NCBI GenBank assembly: GCA_964551545.1
Contig: CAZKCT010000013.1
Coordinates: 1-45,144 of the forward strand
Source of the DNA: Thiopontia sp964551545
Lineage (GTDB): Bacteria; Pseudomonadota; Gammaproteobacteria; GCF-002020875
Direction: 5' to 3'
Length of the DNA stretch: 45,144 nt
Below the pieces are notes generated by a model. The model saw only the letters and a list, made by a program, of their open reading frames with translations. It was not told the origin of the DNA and did not search any database. The position numbers and the translations under genes were made by a program. Shown here in pieces: positions 16,439 through 24,762 of this stretch (position 1 is its first letter; every line of letters begins with the position of its first letter).

Positions 16439-17311
16439 TTAGACCAGCTGTACATCAATAACAGCTGCAGCCAATAGTAGCGTAAGCTGTATCAGCGAGG
16501 CATAAAAACTGGACATTGCAGTATCTCGATTGGTTTCGCGAATCAATTCAACATTCCGATAGAGAAAATAGAATCCACCCACAGCAGCGCCCAAGAGATA
16601 GACGACTCCCAATCCCAAGTCAAAAAAGAGTGGCAGGAAAGAGGCGCCGACTAGAAGTAAGGTGTTAGCAAATATTGCCCAGGCTGCTTTATGGTCACCT
16701 ATGACCACTGGAAGCATTGGGATACCACCACGCTCATAGTCTTCATGCAGAGTGATCGCAAGGCTCCAGAAATGTGACGGCGTCCAGAGAAATAGCACTA
16801 CAGCAAGAATCAGCGGGAAGGTATCTAGCCCGGTCGGGTTAACCGTCGCAGCCCCAGCCAACACTGCAAAACTGCCTGCCAGACCACCGACGACAATATT
16901 TAGCCAAGTACGACGTTTCAACCACCATGTATAGACAAAAGCGTAAAAGAAAGCCCCCAAGAAAACATAAAATGCCGCCATACCATTGAGCATATAAGCT
17001 GCGACAAGTACAGATGAAAAGAGCAGAAAATGTAAAAATAGCGGCCAGCGGAAATCGGCCTTAATCTCACCCGTTACAAAGGGGCGATTACGAGTTCTCT
17101 CCATGCGACCATCGTAGTTTCTCTCCAGATACTGATTAAAACCACCAGCACTTGCAGATGAGAGGAGCACGGTCACAAGCAAAGTAAGAATTTGTGGGAG
17201 CGATACAGATGGTCCAGGGGTAACTGCAAGACCGACCAGCGCTGTAAGTGCAATTGTGACACCAATACGCAATTTAAAAATATTCGCAAGTTGCCTAAAT
17301 CCAAGTACCAC
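16439..17311 (-). CDS. ctaB: Protoheme IX farnesyltransferase (heme O synthase)
   Basis: 290-aa UbiA-family prenyltransferase with about nine transmembrane helices, which converts heme B to heme O, the precursor of heme A. The prenyl-diphosphate motif reads NQYLERNYDGRMERTRNRP (the usual first Asp of NxxxDxxxD is Glu), and the second motif region is ITLHEDYERGGIPMLP. GTG start, preceded by AAGGG at a long spacing. It lies downstream of the terminator after the CuA-HCO subunit I gene; an 8-bp inverted repeat (17402-17409 / 17433-17440) upstream could be an operator. With ctaA at 7394 it supplies heme A. Confidence 0.9.
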   Translation of the reverse strand: MVLGFRQLANIFKLRIGVTIALTALVGLAVTPGPSVSLPQILTLLVTVLLSSASAGGFNQYLERNYDGRMERTRNRPFVTGEIKADFRWPLFLHFLLFSSVLVAAYMLNGMAAFYVFLGAFFYAFVYTWWLKRRTWLNIVVGGLAGSFAVLAGAATVNPTGLDTFPLILAVVLFLWTPSHFWSLAITLHEDYERGGIPMLPVVIGDHKAAWAIFANTLLLVGASFLPLFFDLGLGVVYLLGAAVGGFYFLYRNVELIRETNRDTAMSSFYASLIQLTLLLAAAVIDVQLV

Positions 17312-17454
17312 GGCTGTATTATCCCTTATCTGGCGTTATTAACAAAACCATAGCCATGAATGCTATGTTTGTTTATTAACTATCTATTCTACTAACAATC
17401 TTAGAAGGTTTCCTCGTTTATCAGTATATCAGACCTTCTAGTAAACGATAAAAA

Positions 17455-17486
17455 GCAGGGGTAGGCATTGAACCACCTACCCCTGC
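17455..17486 (-). terminator. Rho-independent terminator after CuA-HCO subunit I gene
   Basis: Eleven-bp perfect stem GCAGGGGTAGG / CCTACCCCTGC with a 10-nt loop. Read on the reverse strand it is followed by TTTTT. It starts 12 bp past the subunit I stop codon and should reduce or end transcription before ctaB. Confidence 0.85.
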
Positions 17487-17498
17487 AATCTCAGACGC

Positions 17499-19238
17499 TT
17501 ATGAAAGTCCCCAAACAGAGGCGAGGTACTTCCAGTTCACGAAGTAGTAGAGAACAAAGGTTGCGAGGAATGCCAGGGCCAATACAAATGTTCCTGGTGC
17601 CACGAACCCAGCCTTACCAATATCACTGTGTGGAACAGTCTCTGGTTCAGCACGCATTAGCATCGCAGGTCTCTCTGTAGTGTAGCTATCCGCACCACGG
17701 AATCCGAGGAAACCTACCTTGCTATCAGCCTTTTTGCCAAACAGCAGAGTACCAACCGCCAGCAGAACAAACAGGGCACCACCGAGGATTGCAAGTATCG
17801 CAAAGATACCGGCCAACCCCATAATGGTGTAAGCGATTGCTGGATACTCAAAGGCATAAGGAGCGCCAGTAAAGGCCATATCCCAGTGTCTACGAGCAAC
17901 ACCCATGGTACCTGCACCCATCAGGAAGAGGGAGACACCCGCCATTCCCAAACCGAACAGGTAAGGCTGAAGCTTGGCTATTCCTGGGAAGATGATCTCA
18001 CGACCAAACAGGGTCGGCAGCAGGAAGTAGGTCGCCGACATAAAGGCCATGGTTGTACCCAGTACAACGGTCGCATGGAAGTGTCCAGGCACGTAGATGG
18101 TGTTATGGATGATCAAGTTGATCTGCTCCACACCCATGACTACACCCGAGATACCACCGAGGAAACCAAATCCGATCAGGGAGATAAACATGGAGGAGAA
18201 TACCGGATTGCCCCATGGTGCCTTCTGCAACCACTGGAACAGACCACTATTAAGCCCCTTCATACGCTGTGCCACCTCAATAGAGCCAGGAACAGTCAGA
18301 CCATGAATCATACTCGCCAGTACCGCAAGATACATTGCATAACTGGTGTTGAACACCTTCCATACGGAGCTTACACCTGGATCCACCAAGATATGGTGAG
18401 CAGAGGCGAGCTGCAGGAAGAGGATGTAGAGCAGGAATGCAGAGCGGCTGATCTTCTCAGACATTGGACGCGCACCGAACAGCAGTGCTGCAACCATATA
18501 CCAGATAGAGATCTGGGCAGCCACATTAATCTGCTGTGAAGAGTGACCCAGCGCCCACCAGACAACTCGATACATCAGTGGGTCAATATTAGAGACCAGA
18601 CCGACAGACCAGAAGAAGGTAGGAATCAGGATGATCGCACCGGAAGCGATGGTGAAAACCGCGATGATTGCTGCGGTCATTGCACCAAATACTACCAGAG
18701 GGATGGATCCCTCATAGGTCTTCTCCTCTTTCGCAATCACCAGCGTACCAAAGAAGATGAAACAACCAATCAGTGCACCTACTGCAAACAGAATCAGTCC
18801 TAGATAGAACAACGGGTTTGCCGGCATCGGTACATAGGAGGTCATCATGACACTGGAGTCACCCAAGAGGATGGCATAGTTGGTCATGACTGCACCCACC
18901 AACATCAGGATGTACTGTACCCAGCCCCATGCAGGCGTGGCCAATCTCGACCTCAATAGGGTTGAGGAGGCAAAGTAGAGCACAGCCATCTCAAAGAAGA
19001 TGATAAAGATAATCAACATATCAATACCGTGTGCGGTCAGTGCCTGATAGAACTGCCCGGCTGGAAGGGTGTGCAACGTTGGCATACGTGTAGCGGTCAC
19101 CAGCGCAGCAAGTAATCCTCCGATCAGCAGGAACACCACAGCAGTAATGGCATTGACCTTCATTAGATTTTCAGCATTCTTATGAAAGACCAATCCGCTA
19201 CCCGGTTCAGTTCGGAATAATGGTTTTGCAAAGCTCAT
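17499..19238 (-). CDS. CuA-type heme-copper oxidase subunit I with Tyr-to-Gln active site (candidate NO reductase)
   Basis: 579-aa B-family (ba3-like) HCO subunit I with about 13 helices. All six metal-ligand His are present: H70 (TAHGIDM), H232 (ALGHSSQQIN), H281/H282 (SAHHILVDPG), H386 and H388 (PGHFHATVVLG). The residue four after H232, where oxygen reductases carry the cross-linked Tyr (H-P-x-V-Y), is Gln236. Loss of this Tyr is seen in NO-reducing HCO families, so NO reduction is more likely than oxygen reduction. Subunit II has a CuA site, unlike cNOR. AGGAG precedes the ATG. The operon is preceded by a perfect FNR-type box and lies back to back with norCB. Which of the newer NOR families it belongs to cannot be settled by eye. 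Confidence 0.82.
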   Translation of the reverse strand: MSFAKPLFRTEPGSGLVFHKNAENLMKVNAITAVVFLLIGGLLAALVTATRMPTLHTLPAGQFYQALTAHGIDMLIIFIIFFEMAVLYFASSTLLRSRLATPAWGWVQYILMLVGAVMTNYAILLGDSSVMMTSYVPMPANPLFYLGLILFAVGALIGCFIFFGTLVIAKEEKTYEGSIPLVVFGAMTAAIIAVFTIASGAIILIPTFFWSVGLVSNIDPLMYRVVWWALGHSSQQINVAAQISIWYMVAALLFGARPMSEKISRSAFLLYILFLQLASAHHILVDPGVSSVWKVFNTSYAMYLAVLASMIHGLTVPGSIEVAQRMKGLNSGLFQWLQKAPWGNPVFSSMFISLIGFGFLGGISGVVMGVEQINLIIHNTIYVPGHFHATVVLGTTMAFMSATYFLLPTLFGREIIFPGIAKLQPYLFGLGMAGVSLFLMGAGTMGVARRHWDMAFTGAPYAFEYPAIAYTIMGLAGIFAILAILGGALFVLLAVGTLLFGKKADSKVGFLGFRGADSYTTERPAMLMRAEPETVPHSDIGKAGFVAPGTFVLALAFLATFVLYYFVNWKYLASVWGLS

Positions 19239-19251
19239 TCTCTCTTACTCC

Positions 19252-19794
19252 TTATTCTGTAACGTAGATTTTACTAGTCATGAAGTGATGTCCGACACCA
19301 CAATACTCATTACAGATCACTGTAAACTCACCCGTCTGATTTGGAGTTACTGTCATAACAGTCTCATAACCAGGCAGAATCTGAGCATTGACATTAATGG
19401 GTTGCACAGAGAATCCATGCTGCCAGTCAATTGAGGAGAGATGAAGCCGGTAGGATTCCCCTTTCTTCAGTTCCAATGCTGGGTACCATTGCCACTTCTT
19501 GCCCAACATATAGACATCACTGCCAACAGGTGGTTTGACCACGGGTACATTCCACTGAGTCTCCTTACGAATGGTATGTGCCGCAACCATCGCATCGACC
19601 TTACCCTGAAACATTTCTGGGCTAGTTCTGTAAGCCTCATTAGAGAGGTTCTGGTTTCCATAGATGTGCCAGTACGGCATCATCGCGAACATAAACAGGC
19701 ACCACAAAAGGGCGATGCCGACCCAAATACCCTCCGAGCGATCGACCGGGGTTTTCCACCAGATCACGTCGGTTGGGGGAAGTATTGAACTCAT
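19252..19794 (-). CDS. CuA-binding heme-copper oxidase subunit II
   Basis: 180-aa protein with one N-terminal transmembrane helix (about residues 23-43) and a periplasmic cupredoxin domain. The CuA site is intact: the His in DWQHGFSVQP and CNEYCGVGHHFM, i.e. C-x3-C-x3-H-x2-M. It should accept electrons from a soluble cytochrome c or cupredoxin and pass them to the Gln-type subunit I encoded 13 bp downstream. The single-helix anchor and short length match ba3/B-family subunit II proteins. AGGAGGA Shine-Dalgarno. Confidence 0.88.
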   Translation of the reverse strand: MSSILPPTDVIWWKTPVDRSEGIWVGIALLWCLFMFAMMPYWHIYGNQNLSNEAYRTSPEMFQGKVDAMVAAHTIRKETQWNVPVVKPPVGSDVYMLGKKWQWYPALELKKGESYRLHLSSIDWQHGFSVQPINVNAQILPGYETVMTVTPNQTGEFTVICNEYCGVGHHFMTSKIYVTE

Positions 19795-19812
19795 GACAAG
19801 TGCTCCTCCTGA

Positions 19813-20004
19813 TTATTTGGCCATGGGGATGGAAATGATTTCCATAATTCCCCAGACGGTATAAAGAACTGTTGGCACTGCTATTCCAAGGAATAACAAT
19901 AAGAACGGGTTGTCAAGCAGTCGCTGCATTGCGGGTACTCTCTCTTCTGTTGTCTGATCTTCCACTAGCTGATACTCCCTAAAATTTAAAAAGTTGGTTG
20001 GCAT
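19813..20004 (-). CDS. Small single-helix subunit of the CuA-HCO
   Basis: 63 aa from ATG 20004 (GAGGGG 9 bp upstream); an in-frame GTG at 20013 is an alternative start. A charged N-terminal half is followed by one transmembrane helix near the end (NPFLLLFLGIAVPTVLYTVW). It is the first gene of the operon and lies 18 bp from subunit II. B-family oxidases have comparable single-helix small subunits (IIa), so it is probably a structural subunit. Confidence 0.68.
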   Translation of the reverse strand: MPTNFLNFREYQLVEDQTTEERVPAMQRLLDNPFLLLFLGIAVPTVLYTVWGIMEIISIPMAK

Positions 20005-20074
20005 TCCACACACCCCCTCAAAGAGTCCACACCCAACCTGACGATACTATATCTTGAGAGACAGTCCTGACCGC

Positions 20075-20088
20075 TTGATCTACATCAA
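20075..20088. promoter_or_regulatory. Perfect FNR-type box upstream of the CuA-HCO operon
   Basis: TTGATCTACATCAA matches TTGAT-N4-ATCAA at all ten positions. It lies 71 bp before ATG 20004 on the reverse strand and about 345 bp before norC on the forward strand. Distance favours control of the HCO operon. Confidence 0.8.
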
Positions 20089-20433
20089 TCTGAGGGGATT
20101 CTGAAACACTATAGAAACAAAATTGTAACAGAAATGAAACACCCACATTCTATGATCGCGACCATCACAAACCATGAGACAAGGAGTGCGCTGATTTATT
20201 AGAAGTGCTTTTTATTTGAACATTTGAACTCAATAATTCCACTAAAGACACATGATTAATCATTTAAATACAATTACATATCAAGTTTTCATCCGTTTTT
20301 AATCGTAATATAAACAGACATTTGATCCAGTCTGGGAAACTTTTTATCAACAACTTGAGCGATTCTCAAGCACCAAGCTCTCACTTGACGGGGAATCAGC
20401 CTCACTTCAACAGAAACACAGGGAGTACCAAAG
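20089..20433. promoter_or_regulatory. AT-rich intergenic region before norC
   Basis: No gene is seen in this stretch between the divergent HCO and norCB operons. It contains a perfect 12-bp palindrome ATGATTAATCAT (20252-20263) and an inverted repeat CTTGAG-N5-CTCAAG (20354-20370), 64 bp before norC. The latter resembles an FNR site but its spacing is 1 bp too long. The norC promoter must lie here, but no -35/-10 pair stands out. Shine-Dalgarno CAGGGAG precedes the norC ATG. Confidence 0.5.
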
Positions 20434-20868
20434 ATGAACGAAATGTTCACAAAATCGATGGCCCGAAATATCTTCTACGGAGGGAGTCTATTCTTCTTCC
20501 TGCTATTTCTGGCCTTAACTTTCGATACGATGGGGGTCATTCCTCAGCGGGACAACCATGAAAATCTCACCCCAACAGTTGCCGCTGGCAAGATGTTATG
20601 GGAAGAGAATAACTGCATTGGTTGTCACACCCTACTGGGTGAAGGTGCCTACTTCGCTCCAGAGCTCGGCAATGTCTATGTCCGCTTTGGCAATAGCACC
20701 GAAGCAATCAAGGGCTTCATCAAGAGCCGTCCTAAAGATGGGATCCCTGGTCGTCGCAGCATGCCTCAGTTCAACTTCACTGATGAAGAGCTGGAGCAGA
20801 TCGCGCAGTTCCTGAAGTACGCTTCAGAGATCAACACTGCGGGCTGGCCACCCAACAAGATGGGTTAA
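20434..20868 (+). CDS. norC: Nitric oxide reductase cytochrome c subunit NorC
   Basis: 144-aa membrane-anchored monoheme cytochrome c of cNOR. One transmembrane helix (about residues 13-33) is followed by a periplasmic heme domain with CIGCH (C61, C64, H65) and the distal Met in RRSMPQF (M110). It passes electrons from periplasmic donors to NorB. Usual family length. It is 14 bp upstream of norB. Confidence 0.95.
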   Translation: MNEMFTKSMARNIFYGGSLFFFLLFLALTFDTMGVIPQRDNHENLTPTVAAGKMLWEENNCIGCHTLLGEGAYFAPELGNVYVRFGNSTEAIKGFIKSRPKDGIPGRRSMPQFNFTDEELEQIAQFLKYASEINTAGWPPNKMG

Positions 20869-20882
20869 GGAGATATTAAATC

Positions 20883-22253
20883 ATGGAATATCAATCACAA
20901 GCAGTAGCTAAATACTACTTTACCGCCGCCATCGGCCTGTTTGTCGGTCAGATCCTGTTTGGTCTGATCATCGGCATGCAGTACGTCGTTGGTGATTTTC
21001 TCTTCCCGGAGATTCCGTTCAACGTGGCCCGTATGGTTCACACCAACCTGCTGATCGTCTGGTTGCTGTTCGGTTTCATGGGCGCTGCCTACTACCTCAT
21101 CCCTGAGGAAGCGGAGCGTGAACTCTACAGCCCCGGTCTGGCGATCCTGATGTTCTGGGTCTTCCTGATTGCAGGCGCACTGACCATTCTCGGTTATCTG
21201 CTGGTCCCCTACTCGACTCTTGCAGAACTCACCATGAATGATCTGCTACCGACGATGGGTCGAGAGTTCCTTGAGCAGCCAACCATTACCAAAATCGGTA
21301 TCGTAGTGGTTGCACTGGCCTTCCTCTTCAACATCGGCATGACGGTATTACAGGGACGTAAAACTGTAATCAATCTGGTGCTGTTGATCGGCCTGGTTGG
21401 TCTCGCTGTCTTCTTCCTCTTCTCATTCTACAATCCAGCCAACCTGGTTCAGGATAAGTTCTGGTGGTGGTGGACAGTACATCTGTGGGTAGAGGGCGTT
21501 TGGGAGCTGATCATGGGTGCAATCCTTGCCTTCGTACTGATCAAGACTACCGGTGTAGACCGTGAGGTCATTGAGAAGTGGTTGTACATCATCATCGCAA
21601 TGTCACTGATCACCGGTATTATCGGTACAGGTCACCACTACTACTGGATCGGTACCCCTGAGTACTGGCAGTGGTGGGGTTCGATCTTCTCAGCACTGGA
21701 GCCAATTCCATTCTTCATGATGACTGTATTTGCCTTCACGATGGTGAACAAGCGTAAGCGCGAGCACCCTAACAAGGCAGCAGTATTGTGGGCATTGGGT
21801 ACAGGCGTGATGGCGTTCCTCGGCGCTGGTGTATGGGGTTTCCTCCACACACTCGCACCAGTGAACTACTTCACTCATGGTACACAGATCACTGCAGCAC
21901 ATGGTCATATGGCCTTCTACGGTGCTTACGCAATGGTGGTTCTGGCGATCATCTCCTACTCCATGCCAATCATGCGTGGACGTGCCGCCAATAGTAACAA
22001 GGCACAGGTTATGGAGATGTGGTCATTCTGGCTGATGACCCTCTCGATCACCTTCATCACTCTGTTCCTGACTGCTGCGGGTATCCTGCAGACCTGGTTG
22101 CAGCGTATCTCTGATACACCCATGACCTTCATGGCTGCACAGGATCAGGTAACACTGTTCTACTGGATGCGTGAAATTGCCGGTGTGTTCTTCCTGATCG
22201 GTCTGGTGGTCTACATCATGAGCTTCTTCGTCAAGGGTGACGAAAACAGCTAA
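20883..22253 (+). CDS. norB: Nitric oxide reductase catalytic subunit NorB
   Basis: 456-aa 12-helix catalytic subunit of cNOR, which reduces two NO to N2O at a heme b3/FeB centre. Ligands visible: H53 and H342 (low-spin heme b), H340 (heme b3), and H200, H251 and H252 with E204 (FeB site, in HLWVEGVWE and GHHYYW); E208 is the second conserved Glu. Canonical cNOR in every motif, in contrast to the Gln-type HCO on the other side of the intergenic region. AAGGAGA Shine-Dalgarno; a strong terminator follows. Confidence 0.96.
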   Translation: MEYQSQAVAKYYFTAAIGLFVGQILFGLIIGMQYVVGDFLFPEIPFNVARMVHTNLLIVWLLFGFMGAAYYLIPEEAERELYSPGLAILMFWVFLIAGALTILGYLLVPYSTLAELTMNDLLPTMGREFLEQPTITKIGIVVVALAFLFNIGMTVLQGRKTVINLVLLIGLVGLAVFFLFSFYNPANLVQDKFWWWWTVHLWVEGVWELIMGAILAFVLIKTTGVDREVIEKWLYIIIAMSLITGIIGTGHHYYWIGTPEYWQWWGSIFSALEPIPFFMMTVFAFTMVNKRKREHPNKAAVLWALGTGVMAFLGAGVWGFLHTLAPVNYFTHGTQITAAHGHMAFYGAYAMVVLAIISYSMPIMRGRAANSNKAQVMEMWSFWLMTLSITFITLFLTAAGILQTWLQRISDTPMTFMAAQDQVTLFYWMREIAGVFFLIGLVVYIMSFFVKGDENS

Positions 22254-22275
22254 GCAGTAGATCAAGCTAAAACCC

Positions 22276-22305
22276 AAACCCCACTCTGGCAACAGGGTGG
22301 GGTTT
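22276..22305 (+). terminator. Rho-independent terminator after norB
   Basis: Thirteen-bp stem AAACCCCACTCTG / CAGGGTGGGGTTT (one G-U pair) closed by a GCAA tetraloop and followed by a T-run (22303-22308). It separates norCB from norEF, so the accessory genes are expected at lower level or from another promoter. Confidence 0.9.
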
Positions 22306-22332
22306 TTTATTTGATCCAGATTAAGGTTGCCC

Positions 22333-22929
22333 ATGACCTCGCTCCCTATCCTCCACACCATGAGTAAAACCATCAAGAAAAGGTTGCCCGGAGATTTTGC
22401 GATCTGGATCTTTATCTACGCCGAATTACTGGTTTTTGGCGTCTTCTTCATCTCTTATGCCGTCACCCGCAGCAACCACGTCGAGCTTTTCAACCACTCA
22501 CAACTGCTGCTCGATCGCACCGCAGGGATGATCAATACCGTGGTTCTGATCACCAGCAGCTGGTTTGTGGTCAATGCGGTCCATGCGGTACGCAAGGGAC
22601 TCTCTTCAATCGCCACTCGGTGGCTGGCTGCCGCAATCGGCATGGGGGGACTCTTCCTTGGGATCAAGATTTTCGAGTTCTACACCAAGTCGGTTGAAGG
22701 GATCACCCTAAGCACCAACACCTTCTATATGTTCTACCTCTCCCTCACGTTCTTCCATTTCATGCACGTTATTTTAGGCATGGTGATTTTGGGTGTGGTC
22801 TGGAACAACGCCCGTAAAGGACTATATGGCCCCGACAACCCAACCGGGGTCGAGACTGCCGCATCCTACTGGCACATGGTCGATCTGGTCTGGATCATCC
22901 TCTTCCCACTGGTCTATCTGCTAAGGTAA
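22333..22929 (+). CDS. norE: NorE-type cytochrome c oxidase subunit III homologue
   Basis: 198-aa COX3-family protein with five predicted helices (for example DFAIWIFIYAELLVFGVFF and FYLSLTFFHFMHVILGMVIL). NorE is an accessory membrane protein of cNOR clusters that improves NOR activity or assembly; its exact role is unknown. ATG 22333 is preceded by AAGG at 6 bp; TTG 22327 and ATG 22360 are alternatives. It ends 11 bp before norF. Confidence 0.85.
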   Translation: MTSLPILHTMSKTIKKRLPGDFAIWIFIYAELLVFGVFFISYAVTRSNHVELFNHSQLLLDRTAGMINTVVLITSSWFVVNAVHAVRKGLSSIATRWLAAAIGMGGLFLGIKIFEFYTKSVEGITLSTNTFYMFYLSLTFFHFMHVILGMVILGVVWNNARKGLYGPDNPTGVETAASYWHMVDLVWIILFPLVYLLR

Positions 22930-22940
22930 AGGCGCTCACT

Positions 22941-23189
22941 ATGAATGAAAATCGACTGATGGCGCTGATCTGGACCGTACTGGTGGCGCTCACGCTGGTA
23001 GGGTACTGGATCGGAGAGATCGGCATGAGTGGCCTCACTGCACTCTCCATTCTATTATCTGCTGCCTTTATCAAGGGGCAATTGGTGATCTCCTATTTCA
23101 TGGAGATGAGAGAGGCCCCCAGTAGCTGGAAATGGATTCCAACCGTGTGGATGGTGCTGGTACTGGGTGCGATTGCGATCACCTACTGA
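22941..23189 (+). CDS. norF: NorF-like small membrane protein (COX4-like)
   Basis: 82-aa protein with three hydrophobic segments; the motif FIKGQLVISYFMEMREAPSSWK is typical of the cytochrome c oxidase subunit IV/NorF-like group. It follows norE, as in Paracoccus-type nor clusters, and probably helps assemble or stabilise cNOR. The next gene starts 62 bp downstream. Confidence 0.8.
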   Translation: MNENRLMALIWTVLVALTLVGYWIGEIGMSGLTALSILLSAAFIKGQLVISYFMEMREAPSSWKWIPTVWMVLVLGAIAITY

Positions 23190-23251
23190 CCCCACACTCA
23201 ACAGCCAGAAACCGGGTTGTTGAACCACACATTACGGACTACAGTCTCTGT

Positions 23252-24697
23252 ATGCGCAATGTGATCACCACTCTGCTGCTGACCTTGACCCCAGCCACCA
23301 CCTGGGCATCGGGCGACTACCACCCGAATGATCCCGTCATTCCGATTCTGCTGGCGCTCACTATCATTACCCTGGTCGCACTGCTGGCTCGTGAAGTGGC
23401 CCAGAAGATGAATCAACCTTCGGTGCTTGGTGAACTGCTGATCGGCATACTGATTGGTAACATTGGCTACTGGCTCGGCAGTGATCTGATTACTGTACTG
23501 CGTGAGTCAAGCGCCGTTTTCAACGCCACCACACAATCCTTCAACGGGGAGTTTTCACTACAACAGGCGCTTGAGCAGCATCTTGATGCCGCAACGACCA
23601 GTGCAATCCTGCCGATTCTCTCCAGCCCACAGGGCGCACAGATCATCGATGTCATTCAGGTCATCGATATCTTCTCTAGAATTGGGCTGCTATTTCTGCT
23701 CTTTGTCGTTGGACTAGAGTCCTCGATGAACGAGATGAAGGCCTCAATCAAGCCAGGACTGCGTGTTGCAGCCCTTGGGGTTATTGTCCCGTTTCTTCTC
23801 GGCTATGGCGCAATGACTCTCTTCGCCCCTGAAAGCCACTGGTCATCCACCATGATGGTAGCCATCGCACTCTGCGCCACCAGCATCGGGATCACCGCCA
23901 GTGTTTTCCATGAACTGAAGATGGAGACCAGCAAGACCGCTCATGTCGTCCTCAGCGCGGCAGTGATCGATGACGTCCTCGGGCTGATTCTGATGGCCAT
24001 TGGCATGGATATCATCTTCAGAGGAAGCTTCGATGCCACCACCATTCTCTACTCTATCCTTCAGGCCATCATGTTTCTGGCATCGATCTACCTGCTGGCC
24101 CCCTCCATCATCCGCTTTACCATCCGCCACATCCACCACTTCACCCTCTGGGAGGCAGAACTGTTTGTCTCCTTCCTGTTATTGACCTCTCTCTCCTGGC
24201 TGGCCGACTTTGTTGGCCTCTCAGCCATCGTGGGCGCCTTTGCCGCTGGACTGATTCTGAGCAACCGAGAATTCACCTACTGGAAAGAGCACTTTGGCGA
24301 CCAGACGAAATGCCAGCTTGATCGTGAAATCAAGGAGCAGATCCAGCCCTTTGAGGCGATCCTTGCCCCCATCTTCTTTGTACTGATGGGGACTCAGGTA
24401 AAACTGGAGGCATTCCTTAATCAAGAGATCGTACTGCTCGCCTCTGCACTGACAGTGGTCGCCATCATGGGAAAACTGACAAGTGGATTGGGCGCACCAC
24501 CACACCTCTCCCGTCTCGCGATCGGCATCGGTATGGTGCCCCGTGGTGAGGTTGCACTGATCCTCGCCTCACTGGGAAAAACACTCGGTATTCTCGACTC
24601 CGCCCTGTTCACCGCAGTGGTAATGATGACGATGATTACCACCCTGCTCGCACCCCCGATTCTGAAGTGGCAGCTCAACAGAATTGACTCAGATTAA
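23252..24697 (+). CDS. CPA2-family cation:proton antiporter
   Basis: 481-aa protein with a probable signal-like first segment (to ...TWASGDYHP) and about 12 further transmembrane helices of the monovalent cation:proton antiporter-2 family (NapA/KefB-like). Recognisable elements are LGELLIGILIGN, FLLFVVGLESSMNEM, SAAVIDDVLGLILMAIG (ion-binding Asp pair) and GIGMVPRGEVALILA. No RCK/TrkA domain follows, so it lacks the cytoplasmic regulatory part of Kef proteins. ATG 23252 begins the plausible N-terminus; the open frame extends upstream into norF. It lies in the same strand run between norF and norQ, an unusual neighbour that could balance pH or Na+ during denitrification. Confidence 0.85.
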   Translation: MRNVITTLLLTLTPATTWASGDYHPNDPVIPILLALTIITLVALLAREVAQKMNQPSVLGELLIGILIGNIGYWLGSDLITVLRESSAVFNATTQSFNGEFSLQQALEQHLDAATTSAILPILSSPQGAQIIDVIQVIDIFSRIGLLFLLFVVGLESSMNEMKASIKPGLRVAALGVIVPFLLGYGAMTLFAPESHWSSTMMVAIALCATSIGITASVFHELKMETSKTAHVVLSAAVIDDVLGLILMAIGMDIIFRGSFDATTILYSILQAIMFLASIYLLAPSIIRFTIRHIHHFTLWEAELFVSFLLLTSLSWLADFVGLSAIVGAFAAGLILSNREFTYWKEHFGDQTKCQLDREIKEQIQPFEAILAPIFFVLMGTQVKLEAFLNQEIVLLASALTVVAIMGKLTSGLGAPPHLSRLAIGIGMVPRGEVALILASLGKTLGILDSALFTAVVMMTMITTLLAPPILKWQLNRIDSD

Positions 24698-24762
24698 AGA
24701 GACAATTCTCAATTTTATCGATACTCTCCATCCATTGAACACTCTCAACTGGAGCGCCATTG

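Noticed and set aside
20252..20280. Possible NsrR-type site in the AT-rich region before norC
   Set aside because: The palindrome ATGATTAATCAT and following ATTTAAAT do not match the NsrR consensus well enough in an AT-rich background.
20354..20370. CTTGAG-N5-CTCAAG inverted repeat before norC as an FNR box
   Set aside because: The spacing between half-sites is one base too long for the CRP/FNR geometry; kept only as an unexplained inverted repeat.
22311..22324. FNR-like sequence TTGATCCAGATTAA (9/10) after the norB terminator
   Set aside because: It lies only 8 bp before the chosen norE start, overlapping its ribosome site region, so it cannot act as a normal activator site for norE. Probably chance, though a site for a later start is not excluded.
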